NCBI RefSeq assembly: GCF_049446075.1
Contig: NZ_JBMSEB010000001.1
Coordinates: 1,426,001-1,490,000, forward strand
Length of the DNA: 64,000 nucleotides
Origin: Humibacter sp049446075
GTDB taxonomy: Bacteria; Actinomycetota; Actinomycetes; Actinomycetales; Microbacteriaceae
Reading direction: 5' to 3'
The translations under genes were made by a program, and so were the position numbers. The notes under the pieces were generated by a model. It did not search any database, was not told the DNA's origin, and saw only the letters and a program-made list of their open reading frames with translations. Positions 46,101 through 58,100 of this stretch are shown piece by piece (position 1 is the stretch's first letter; every line of letters begins with the position of its first letter).

Positions 46101-49100
46101 GCGGGCTGTCGTTCCGCTCACCGTGTGGTTCGAAATCGTGAGTGCGAGACCAACGCCGACGGCTGCCGTTGCCGCGCCACTGACCGCCGCTCCGGCCGTC
46201 GTGTTCGCCGACGCGCGCTGGGTGGCCGCGGCGGTCACGTCGCCGCCGGCGTTGAGGCCGGCGCCGAGGGTTCCGATCACGGCGGTCGTCGTGACGGTCG
46301 AGAGGGTGATCGCGATGGCAGGGGCGATGCCAACCTTGCCACCCGCGGCGCCCATCTTCGCCTCGGTGACGGCGTCGTCCGTGGCCGTCGCGCTGAGTGT
46401 GATGGTGCGTGCACCGGCGAGCGAGATGCCGTCGTCCAGCGCCGCGCGGGCGGTGTCGGTGATGAGGTTCAGCGCAACGGACGCACCGACCCCGACGCTC
46501 GTCGACGAGACGCCTGCGCCCGCAGGCTCTGCCTTCACGGTGCTGGATGCCGTGCTGCCTGCCGTCACGGTGGCGTCGCCGCCCGACAGCGTCACGTTCC
46601 CGGCCAGCTCCGCCAGCGTGTCCTGGTTGACGACGGCGAGTCCGAGGCTCCCCGCGACAGAGACCTTGCCTCCGCCCGCACCCGAGGTGGCCTGTGCGCC
46701 GTAGGTGCTGACGGCATCCGTTCCGCCCGCGCCCGGCACAACCGTCTCGGTGGCCGACACTGTGAGCGCATGGGCGGTGACCGTGTCGCCCGCTGGGAGG
46801 ATTGCCTGGTTCGTCACGTCGGCGAGCGTGATGGCGACGGCGGCGCCGATGGTGGCGGTCGCGCCCTGCGATGCCGACCCGTCAGCCGTCGAGGCGGCAT
46901 CGGTGTTCTGGCTGGATGCGAGGGTCACGGTGCCGACCGCGGTCAGCGCGAGGCCGGTGCCTGCGATGGTGGCCGTCGATCTCACGGTCGCGACCACGAT
47001 GCCGATGGCCGCAGCGACGTTGACCTTGCCGCTCGAGGTCGTGGCGCTGGGCGTCGTCGTGGCGCCGGAGCCCTCGCCGCCGCTCGCCTCCGCCGTCACA
47101 TCGGCGTTGCCGCGTTCCTTCTGCACCTGCTGGTCGACGCCGGCTCCCGCAGCCCCGCCGCTGCCTGCTCCGCCTGACCCGTCCGCGGCGTTCTCCGGGG
47201 CGCCGCCCGCCGAGGCCTGCCCGTCGGCGGAAGATGCCGACGCCCCGGTCGCGCTCAGCGCGATGTCCCCGCCCGCGGCGATGGACCGGGCGGTGGTGGA
47301 GCTCACGGTGTGGTTGGAGACGGTGAGCGCCAGGCCCACGCCGACGGCGGCGCTGCTTGCACCGGATGCCGCGGCCCCAGCACTCGTGCTCGCCGATGCG
47401 TTCTGCGTCGCCTCCCCGGTGAAGGTGCCGCTCAGCGACAGGGCGCCGCCGAACGTGCCGACGACGATCGACGTCGTGACGGTCGAGAGTGTGACGGCGA
47501 CGGCCGGCGTGATGGCGACGCTGCCGCCTGCCGCGCCCATCTTCGCGTCGGCGAGCGCGTCATCCTTCGCCGTGGCGGTGAGGCTCACGTTGCGGGCGCC
47601 CGTGATCGCAATGCCGTCGCTCAGCTGAGCGGTCGTGGTGTCGGTCACGAGATCAAGCGCGACGGACGCCCCGACTCCGACGTTGGTCGAGACCACGCCG
47701 CCGCCCGTGGGCTCGGCCTTCACTGTGGATGCCGCGACGCTGCCGGCCGTGATGCTCGCGTCCCCGCCGGTGAGGGCCACGCTGCCGTCCAGTTCGGCCA
47801 GCGTGTGCTGGTTGATCACGGCGAGGGCGAGCGATCCGGCGACCGAGATGTTGCCGCCGCCGGCGCCCGAGGTGGACTGTGCGCCGTACGTGCTGACGGC
47901 ATCCGCTCCGTTCGTCGTCTCGGTGGCGGAGACGACCAGGTCGTGCGCCTCGACCGTGTCACCCGTCGGCAACTGGGCCGTGTTCGCGACGTTCGCGAGC
48001 GTGATGGCGACCGCCGCGCCGATGTTCGCGCTCGACCCGCCGACCGCCGAGCCGTCCGCCGTGGATGCCGCGTCGGTGTTCTGCGACGACGCCAGCGTGA
48101 CCGTGCCTCCCGCGTTGAGGGCGATTCCCGTCCCGACCACCGTCGCTGTCGCCGTCACGGTCGCGACCACGACCGCGATCGCCGCTGCGACGTCGACCTT
48201 GCCGCCCGAGGTGGAGGCGCTCGGCGGCGCCGTGTCGTTCGAGGGGGTGCCGCCGTTCTGCGCCGCGGTGTGGTCCGCGTTCGTGCGCTCTCCACTGACG
48301 AGTGTGTCGACCCCTCCGCCGGCGTTGCCGCTGCCGTCGCTGCCGCCGGAGCTCTGCTCGCCGGCCGCGCCGCCTGCCGAAGCAGTCGCCTGTGCGGTGG
48401 TGGACGACGTGCCGAAGGCGTTCAGTGCGAGATCGCCGCCTGCGGTGATCGAACGCGCGGTGGTCGCGCTCACGCCATGGTCGGCAAGCGTGAGCGCGAG
48501 TCCGACACCGACGGCGGCCGTGCTCGACCCGGACGCCACGGCACCTGCCGCAGTGGATGCCGTCGCGTGCTGTGTCGCGGTCGCGGCGAACGCGCCGGAG
48601 AGGGAGAGCGGAGCAGCCCCTGACGTAATCTGCACCGTCGTGGTCACCGTGGAGAGCGTGACGGCGACGGCCGGGGTTGCCGTGACGCTTCCCCCAGAGG
48701 CCCCCATCTTCGCCTCGGTCACCGCGTCGTCGGTCGCCGTGCTGGTCAGTGTGACGTTCCGTGCGCCCATGATGTCGCCCGCGAGCGTCGTCGTCGTCGT
48801 GTCGGTTACCAGGTTGAGGGCGACCGAGGCGCCGAAGCCGACGCTCGTCGCCACGACTCCGCCCGGCGTCGGCTCGGCTTTCACGGTGCTGGATGCCGCA
48901 CTGCCGGCCGTGAGCGTCGCGTCGCCTGACGCGAGCGTCACGCTTCCCGTGAGCGTGGCATCCGTGTGCTGGTTGACGACGGCCAGCGCGAGGGATCCCG
49001 CGACGGAGAGCTTGCCGCCGCCCGCGCCGCTCGTGGACTGCGCCCCGTACGTGCTCGTGACGTCGACGCCGGCTGGGGTCTCCGTTGCGCTCACGATGAG

Positions 49101-52100
49101 TTCGTGCGCGTGCACGGCGGCGCCCGTCGGCAGTTCGGCCTTGTTGTCGACGTTCGCGAGCGTGATGGCGACTGCGGCGCCGATGTTGGCGGTGGATCCG
49201 CCGACGGCCGAACCGTCTGCTGTCGTGCCGGCATCCGTGTTCTGGCTCGACGCCAGGGTCACTGCGCCGCCGGCTGTGAGTACGACCGCACCGAGCACCG
49301 TCGAGGTGGACTTCACACTGGCGACGACGACCGCGACGGCCGCGGCCACGTTGACCTTGCCCTGCGACGTCGACGCGCTCGGCGTCGACGTTCCGCCGGA
49401 TGCCGCACCGCCGTTCTGCGTGGCCACCTGGTCGGCGTTCTGCCGCTCGCCCTTCACCTGGTCGTCGACACTCGGCGTGCCCGACCCGTCCTCCTTGGCG
49501 CCTGCCGCGGACGCCGTGGCCTGCGCGGCCGACGAGGAGATGCCGGATGCCGTGAGCGAGATTGCGCCGCCCGCCGTGACGGAGCGTGACGCGCTCGCTG
49601 TCACGGTGTGGTTCGCGATGGTGAGGGCGAGCCCGATGCCGACCGCAGCGGAAGACGCCCCGCTCACGGCGGACCCGGCCGTCGTGCCGGCCGAAGCGCT
49701 CTGGTTGGCGGTGGCCGACAGTGCCCCACTCAACTGCACGAGGGCGCCCGTGCCGATCGTCGCCGTTGTCGTGACCGTGGAGAGCGTGACGGCCACGGCG
49801 GGTGCGACCGCTACGCCGCCTCCCGAAGCACCCATCGTCGCGGTCGTGGTGGCGGCATCCGTCGCGTTGACCGCGAGCGTGAGGTTCGCGGCTCCGCTCG
49901 ACGTCGAACCGTCGGCGACGGCCGCAGAGGTGGCATCCGTCACGATCGCGAGTGCCACGGATGCTCCGACACCGATATTCGACGCCGACACGCCTCCGCC
50001 TGTCGGCAGCGCTTGCACGGTGGTGGTCGCAGCGCTCCCTGCGGTCAGCGCGAGATCGCCTCCGGTCAGTTGTGCGGTGCCGGCGAGGGTCGCGTTGGTG
50101 GTCTGGTTGACGATCACGAGCCCGAGGGATCCGGCGACGGAGACCTTCCCGCCGCCCGCGCCGCTTGTGGACTGGGCCGTGTAGGCGGACGTCGTGTCGG
50201 CCCCGTTGACCGCCTCCGTCGCCGACAGCGTCAACGCGCTCGCGTGCACCGCGGCGTTCTGCGGCAGCGAGGCTGTGTTCGTGACGTTCGCGAGCGTGAT
50301 CGCAACGGCGGCACCGACCGCGGCCGCTCCCCCGCTGACGGCCGAGCCGTCCGCCGTCGTCGAGGCATCCGCGTTCTGTGCCGAGGTCAGGGCGACGGTG
50401 CCGGCTGCCGTGAGCGTGATGCCGGGAACCGTGTCGAGCACTGTGGAAGCCGACGACTGGGTGGCGACCACGATCGCCACCGCGGCGGCGACGTCGACCT
50501 TGCCGCCTGAGGTTGCTGCCGACGGCGTGGCGGACGTTCCTGTGGGGGTTGGTCCGCTCGCCGCGCCGCCCGCCTCCGCGGTCTGACCCGCGAAGGCGCG
50601 CTGTGTCGACACCTGGTCGTCGACGCCCGACTGCGTGCTGCTGCCGCTGGTGTCGCTCGCCCCTCCTGCCGAGGCCGTCGCTTGCGCCGCGGACGACCAG
50701 AGCCCGGTCGACGCGAGCGTGATGTTCCCGCCTGCGCCGATGCTGCGCGCCGCGCGCGCCAGCACCGTGTCGTTCGCGATGGTCAGCGCCACCCCGATGC
50801 CGACGGCGGCCGTCGACGCGCCGGTGGCGACGGCTCCGGCCGTCGTCGTCGCGGTCGCCGTCTGCGACGCCGTCGCGCTGAAGTTACCGGTGAGCGACGT
50901 CGTGCCGCCGAGCGAGCCGGCCTCGGCCGACGTGGTCACGTTCGTGAGCGTCACGGCGACCGCAGGCGAGGCGGTGACTCCGCCGCCGGACGTGCCCATC
51001 TTCGCCTCGGTGGTGGCGGCATCCTTCGCGGTCGCCGTCAACGTGATGCCGTTCGACCCCGTGATGTCGCCGCCGTCCGCGATGCGTGCGATGGTGCTGT
51101 CGCCGATGAGGTCGAGGGCGACGGATGCGCCCACCCCGACGGTCCCGCCACTCACGCCTGCCCCTACGGGCTCGGCCTTCACGGTGGAGGCCGAGTCACT
51201 GGCGGCGGTCACGACCGCGTCACCGCCGGTCAGTGCGACCGCACCTGCGACCTCGGCGAGGGTGTCGAAGCTCAGGGTCGCGAGCGCGAGCGACCCAGCC
51301 ACCGAGACCTTGCCACCGCCGGCGCCGCTCGCAGCTTGAGAGGCGAAGGTGTGCGTGGCATCCGCACCGTTGGCCGTCATGGTCGCAGAGACGGTGGCCG
51401 AGTGCGCGTGGATGCTGTCACCGGCCGGCAGTACGGCGTGGTTGACGACGTGCGCGTACGTGATGGCGACTCCCGCGCCGATGGACGCGGTACCGGCGGC
51501 CACGGCCGAGCCGTCGGCTGACGACGACGCATCGGTGTTCGCGCTGGATGCGAGAGTGACCGCCCCGACGGCAGAGAGGTCCGCACCAGTCACGGCCGGG
51601 TCGATGCCCGCGCTCGACGTGGACTCGCCGAGCACGATGGCCACGGCCGCCGCCACGTTCACGCCGCCGTCGCTCGTCGACGCCGACGGCGTTGCTGTGG
51701 AGTCCGACTTCGCGCCGCCGTTGTCCTCGGCCGTCGTGTCGGCGAAACCGCGCTGCGCGGTCGCCTGGTCGTCCACGCCGGACCCGCCCGCGCCGCCTGC
51801 GCTGCTCCCGTTGTCGGGCGCACCGGCCGCTGAGGCGGTGGCCTGTGACGACGAGGCGGCGATGCCGGATGCCTTCAACGTCAGGTCTCCGCCGGCCTGC
51901 AGCGACCGAGCCGTCGTGGCCGTGACCGTGTCGTTCGCGATCGTGAGGGCGAGGCTCACGCCGACCGCCGCAGACGAGGCATCCGAAACGGCGGAACCCG
52001 CCGCCGTGGTGGCCGAGGCGTTCTGCGTGGCCGATGCCTGGAACGAACCGGCAGTCGAGATCGTGGAACCGGCGAGCACCGCGGCCGACGTGCCGACGGT

Positions 52101-55100
52101 CGCGAGCACGATGGCGACGGCGGGCGCAACTGCCGCTCCGCCGCCCGCGGATCCAGACTTCGCCTCGGCCTTCGCCGCGTCAGCCGTGGTCGCAGAGAGC
52201 GTGGCGCCCCCCACGCCCGTCACGCTCCCTGCGACCGTCGCAGCCGTCGTGTCGGTGACCACGTCGAGCGAGACCGATGCCCCCACACCCGCCTTCGTCG
52301 CCGTCACACCTCCCGACGTCGGCTGCGCCTTCACACTCGAGGTCACGGCACTGGCTGCCGTCACCACGAGGTTCCCACCGGTCAGCGTCACGTCTCCTGC
52401 GACCGCTGCCGTCGTGGTCGGTGTCACGACCGCGAGCGCAAGCGAGCCGGCGAGCGAGACGCTGCCGCCGCCCGCGCCGCTCGTCGCCTGCGCGGTCACG
52501 GTCGATCCGGTATTGCTGCCGTCGGCCGCCACGGTGGCCGAGACCGTGAGCGAGCCGGCATGCACTGAGTCGCCAACGGGCAGCTCTGCGTCGTTCACGG
52601 CATGCAGCAGCGCGATCGCGACGGCCGCGCCGATCACGAGATCCGCGGTCGAGACGGCGGAGCCGTCTGCGGTGGTCGTGGCGTCCGCGTTCTGTGCAGA
52701 CGCGATCGTCACTGCGCCGGTCGCGCTGAGCACGACGCCTGCCCCGTCCACTGATGCCTTCGCGGTGGGCGTCGCGACGACGACCGCGATCGCCGCCGCG
52801 GCATCCACTCCGCCCTGCGATGTCGATGCGCTCGGCGCCGCGGTGGCGGCAGGGCCGGCGTTGCCGGTGTCGGTGGCGAGCTGAGCAGCCGAACCCTTGG
52901 CATCCGTCACGCTCGTGTCGACCCCGGTGCCTGCCCCGCCCGACCCGGCCGGTGCGCCAGAAGTCGATGCCGTCGAACTCGCCGTGTTCGCGGCGAGTCC
53001 TGTCGCGGTGAGCGAGATCGAAGCGGCCGTCACCGACCGCGCAACGCGGGCGGTCACGATGTCGTCGGCGATGACGAGCGCAAGCCCAGCTCCGACTGCG
53101 GCTGTTGCGCCGCCCTGCACGGTGCCGCTGGCCGTCGCGGATGCCGTCGTCTGCTGCTGGGCGGAGATCGCGATGGTGCCCGACGCGGTGAGCGGTGAGC
53201 CGCTGCCAAGCGATGCGGTGGTCGTGACGTTGGCCGTGACGACCGCTGAGAACGGCGCGACCGAGACGCCGGTGGATGCTGCACCGTCGTTCGCGACGGC
53301 GGTGACGCCGTCTGAGGTGGTCGCCCCCACCGTGACGTCGGTGGCTCCCGTGACGGTGGCGCCGTCGCCGATGGCGGCCGTCGTGGTGTCGTTCTGCAGT
53401 GCGAGGGCGAACGATGCGCCGATGCCCGTGGTGGGCGTGCCCGATCCGGTGTCGGCCATGAGTGCCGAGACGGTCGAGGCGACGACTGCGGATGCCTGGG
53501 CGGAGAAGGCGCCCGTGAGGCTCACGCTCGGCCCGGTGGCTGCTGCGCCGGTGCCGTTGGAGAGGAGGGAGGCCGAGGTGGTGATCGTCGCGGACTGGAT
53601 GGCGACGGATCCTGCGACCCCGAGTGTGCCGCCGCTGCCTGCGCCTGCTGTGGCTGTGGTGGCGATGCGGTCGGTGCTGTCGGCGGTTCCTGAGGCGTTG
53701 GTGGGGCCGACGCCTGCTGTGAGGGTGAGGGAGGTGGATTGGATGGTGCTGGCCGGTCCGACGTTCGCTGTGACGGCGATGTCGGCGAGCGTGATCGCGA
53801 CGGCTGCCGCGATGCTCGTTCCGCCGCCCGGAGGTGCGCGGGTCGACGGTCCGCCCGACGCGCTCGTCGCAACGGACACGTTGTCCGTCGCGGCCAGGCT
53901 CACTCCGTTGGCGATGATGGTGACGCCGTCCACCGATGCGTCGGCGCCCGCGCTGTGCACGGTGATCGAGACGGCGGCGGCAACGCTCACGGTTCCGGCC
54001 GGTGTCGCGGGCTGGCCCGGTCCCGGGCTGTCGCCGCTTCCACCGGCGCCGCCCGGCAGCGCGCCGCCCGTGGCGGGCGCTTCGGAATCGGCGAAGGTGC
54101 GTGCCCCGGTGGCGAGCGTTGCGGGTGAGGGATGCTGCGCGGCATTCGTTCCCGCGGCTCCCGTGCTCGACGCGGTCGCCGTCGTGACGACGGCCGATGC
54201 CCCGTCTGCGGTCAGGCTGAACGTGCCGGCCGCCGTCACATCGCGATGAGTCGTCGCCTGCACGAGGTGGTTGGCGTACGTCTGTGCGACCGCGACGCCG
54301 AGTGCGCCGTCGCCCTGCGCCTCGCCGGTCGCGGTGGTCGACACGCTCGCCACCTGGTGGGCTGTCGCGGTGTAGTCGCCAGTGAGCACGAGTGCGGGAC
54401 CGGACTGGCTGTCGGCCGTCGTCGTCACGTTCGACGTGGTCAGTGCGTACACCGGGGCCAAGGCGACGTCGGCGGAGAACGCGCCGCCGTGCGCTTCGGT
54501 CGTGGCCGGCGACGCGGCATCCGCCGCGATGGTCAGGTTGTGAGCACCGTTCAGGGCCGAGCCCGTGGCGAGCCCGGCCGCCGTGGTGTCGTTGATCACG
54601 TTGAGCGCGACGGATGCCCCGATCCCGGTCGCCGCACCTCCCGCGTCCGTGCCTGGTGCTGCCTTGGCCGTGTTGGTGTCGTTCGAGCGCGCCACAAGTG
54701 CGATGTCTGCCGCCTGACCGGTTCCGCTGAACGAGACGGGACCGCCGCCTGCCGCTACCTGAGCCGTCGTGTTCAGCGTCACCACGTTGATGGCGACCGC
54801 CCCGGCCACTCCGACGTCCTGCGCCCCGCCTGCACCTGATGTCGCGCTCGCACCGAAGGTGTTCGTCGCGCCGTCGGCCGCCGGCTTGGTGATCGCCTCG
54901 ACGTTCACCGTTGGCGTGGTCGCCGCGGGTGCCGAGAACGTGGTGCCCGAGATGTGTGCGTCGGTCGTTGCGTCGACGTGGTTGACCGCGACGGCGACGC
55001 CGACGCCGTTCGGGTCGCTCGCGGCAGCGCTGCCGTCGGCTGAGGCCGACGAGCCGCCCCGGTTGCCTGCGTGCACGTTTATCGGCGAGGCACCGCCCGG

Positions 55101-58100
55101 GCCGCTCGCATCGGTCACGGCGATGACGAGGCCGCCTCCGATGGGTGCGATGTAGGCGTGCGTCGACTGCTGCACGTCGGAGTACGCGAGCGCTCCGGCA
55201 ACGTCGATCGTGCCGTCCGGCGCCTTGGCCGTGCCATCGGTGCTGCTGGCCGGCGACGAGTCGTTCTGCGTCGCGCCACCCGGGCTCGCTTTCGCGACCG
55301 TGACGACCACATTGTCCGAGTCGGCGGAGACGTCCACACTGCCGGCGCTGACGCCCAGGCTCGAGTCGCTGTCGATGTAGGCGGCCGTGTTGCTCGTCAC
55401 CCTCGTCACGCCGATGCCTGCTCCGGCCGTCGCCGCCGTCGCATCGGCAGTCGTGGTGACCGTCGTGCTGTTCGCGGCGACGAGGGAGAGCGCCCCGCCC
55501 GCCGTGACGTTCGCCGTGTCGCTGACGCGCGTCGTTGCGGTGCTCGCGATGCTCGCGGTCGCGACCGCGGCATCCGTCGCCGAGCTGGCACCGGATCCGG
55601 TGGAGGTGACGGTGGCGGTCACGGTCGACGAGCTCGCGAGCCGCACGGCTCCGAGTGCGTCGAGCACGGCGGCGCCGATCACGGAGACGAGTGCTGTGGA
55701 TGCCGCGCTCAGCACGTTCTGTCCGACGACCGGCGTTCCCGATGGAGTCTGAGTCGCCGTCGCCGTCAAGGTGATCGAGTTGCCGTGGATGGTTGCGCCG
55801 TCGACGACGACGGAAGCCGATGCCGGCGAGCCGGTCTCGGCATCCGTCGCGGCGAACATCACGTCGGCGGCGGATGCTCCTGAGCGGGTATCGATCGTGA
55901 TGCCGGTTGCGACCGTGATCGTCGCGGCATCGATCTCGAGGCGGGCGCCCGGCAGGAACAGGTTGCCGGTGACCGTGACGGTGATGCCACTCGCCGTCGC
56001 CTGGATCGTAAGCGATCCGGTCGGGATGTCGATGGTCTGCGTTTCCATCGCCGGCGAGCTGACGATGATGTGGCCGGCGCCGTCCGAGGTGACCGTGACG
56101 GTGTCGTTCGCCGTCGACGGGTTGACCACCACGTCGGCGACGCCAGTGATGGTCACCGGCTCGAGTCCCGTGTAGCGGATCGTGCTTCCGCCGAGCGAGA
56201 CGGCGCCGCTCGACGGGTCGCTCGGAGTGGACACCGCCCGACCGCCGCTCCCGTTCACGACGAGCGTGTCGTATCCGCCGGCGCCGCCGTCGACGATGCC
56301 GTCGACCGAGCCGGCGGATGAGAACACGAACGTGTCCTTGTTGCCGGATGCCCCACGCAGGTTCGTGAAGCCGCTGAAGCTCTGCACTCGGCCCGCCCCG
56401 CTACCTGAGCTGGTACCCGTCGCGGCGGTGCCCGTGGCCTGCGTTGCGATGGTGCCGGTGCCGTGACCCGTGACGTTCCAGGTCGTGTCGGCCGCCGGGC
56501 CGTGCAGGTTCGCGCCCTGTCCGGAAGCGACGATGGTCTGCGCCCCCGCGTAGCTGACTCCGGCGAGCCCCGACGATGCGACGGTGCCGGACGAGGTCGA
56601 GTCGGCGGTCCAGTCGAGGTTGTTCCCGATCACGGCGACGGTGTCGGCGCCCGAGCCGGTGAAGGTGATCGGCACCGTCACGGGATCTGCCGACGTGTCG
56701 ATGGTCAGCGTCATGGCGTTGCCGCCTGCACTGCGGATGTTCGCCGACACGAGCGAGCTCAGCGGAACCCTGGTGAGCACCCCGCCGTCGTCGATCACGA
56801 AGTCGGCACCGTCGACGTAGACCCGAACGCTGTGTGCCGCGCTCGTCGTGTCGGCGGTGTACGTGTACGCGCCGGACGTGGTCGACGCAGCGGCCGCGGT
56901 CTGCGTCGCCGAGCCGGTCGCCGCCGCGCCGGCAGTTGCCGTGCCGTTCGCCGCCGTGCCCGTCTGCGCCGTGCTCGCCGCGTCGGCCGCGGTGCCGGTT
57001 GCTGCTGCGCCAGCGGATGCTCCGGCTGCGGAGCCCACCACATCGGGAGTACCCGAGTCAGCAGCGCCCGTGCTGGTCGCATCCGTTCCGGATGCGCTGG
57101 ACCCGGCTGCACCGGTACCCGACGAAGCGTCGCTCGATGCCGGCGTCGATGCCGGCGAGGTCGACGTGTCGCTTCCGGAAGCCGCGGCGCCCGAGTCCGA
57201 CGCACCCGAGTCAGACGTGCCCGAGTCCGAACTCGACGCGGCAGGTGCGGGGGCGCCCGTCGCGGAGCCGTCGGACGCCGGAGCCGACTGCGTGTCGGTC
57301 GCCCGGGCGGTGGTCGATTGGGTAGTGGTCGACTGGGTTCCGGCGTCTTGCGTCGCGGTGCCCTGAGATCCCGTGTCGTCGAAGGCGAAGCCTGTGCCGA
57401 GCGATGACCCCTGGCCGCCGTGGATGACGGTGCCGCTGTCGCCGGACGACGGAGTGGGTGTCGGAGTGCTGCTCGATCCGGGGTCGGGGGTGGACGTCGG
57501 GTCGGGAGTCGGCGTGGGGTCCGAAGTCTGCGTCGGAGTGGGGGTCGGCGTGGGCGTGGGCGTGGGGGTCGGCGTCGGCGTGGGCGTCGGCGTCGAGCCG
57601 CCTGTCTGCGTCGAACCGCCGACCGTCGCTGGTCCGGTGGTGCCAGGACCGCAGACGAGGGTGCTGCTCGAGGTGCTCGTCGACGACGAGCTCGTGACCG
57701 TGCCGGTTGCGGGATCCACCGTGGTCGTGGGTGTCTGCGTCGGTGCCGAGCCGTTGGTCATGTGGCAGTTCGAGCCGTACGGCGACGACGTCTGAGCCGG
57801 CTGCTGCGTGATGGTCGCGGTCACCGGCTGCCGCGCCTTCGCGAGTGCTGCGAGCAATGCGGCGAGGATCGACGGGTTGAGCTGCTGGCTCACGCTCGTG
57901 GTCTGCGGTGCCGGTGTGGAAGCATCCGCCGGTGCTGGTGCTTGCGAGGTGGATGCCTGTGCCTGGCCCGGCGCTGGCTCGGACACCTGCGGAAGCGTCA
58001 CGCGCACGGTCACGGTGCGCTGCGTTGTCGGTGAAGACGCCTGTGCCGGCGCTCCGATCACGACGGATTGTGCAAGGGCGAGGGCGAATGCCGCGATCAC

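Noticed and set aside
43627..46704. Plus-strand open frame of about 1025 codons opposite the tandem repeats
   Set aside because: Repeats of the sense gene keep the antisense frame open; the product is a repetitive Ala/Pro/Ser/Val sequence with no signal or start site. The frames at 36363-38378, 41415-43679 and 47635-50184 are the same case.
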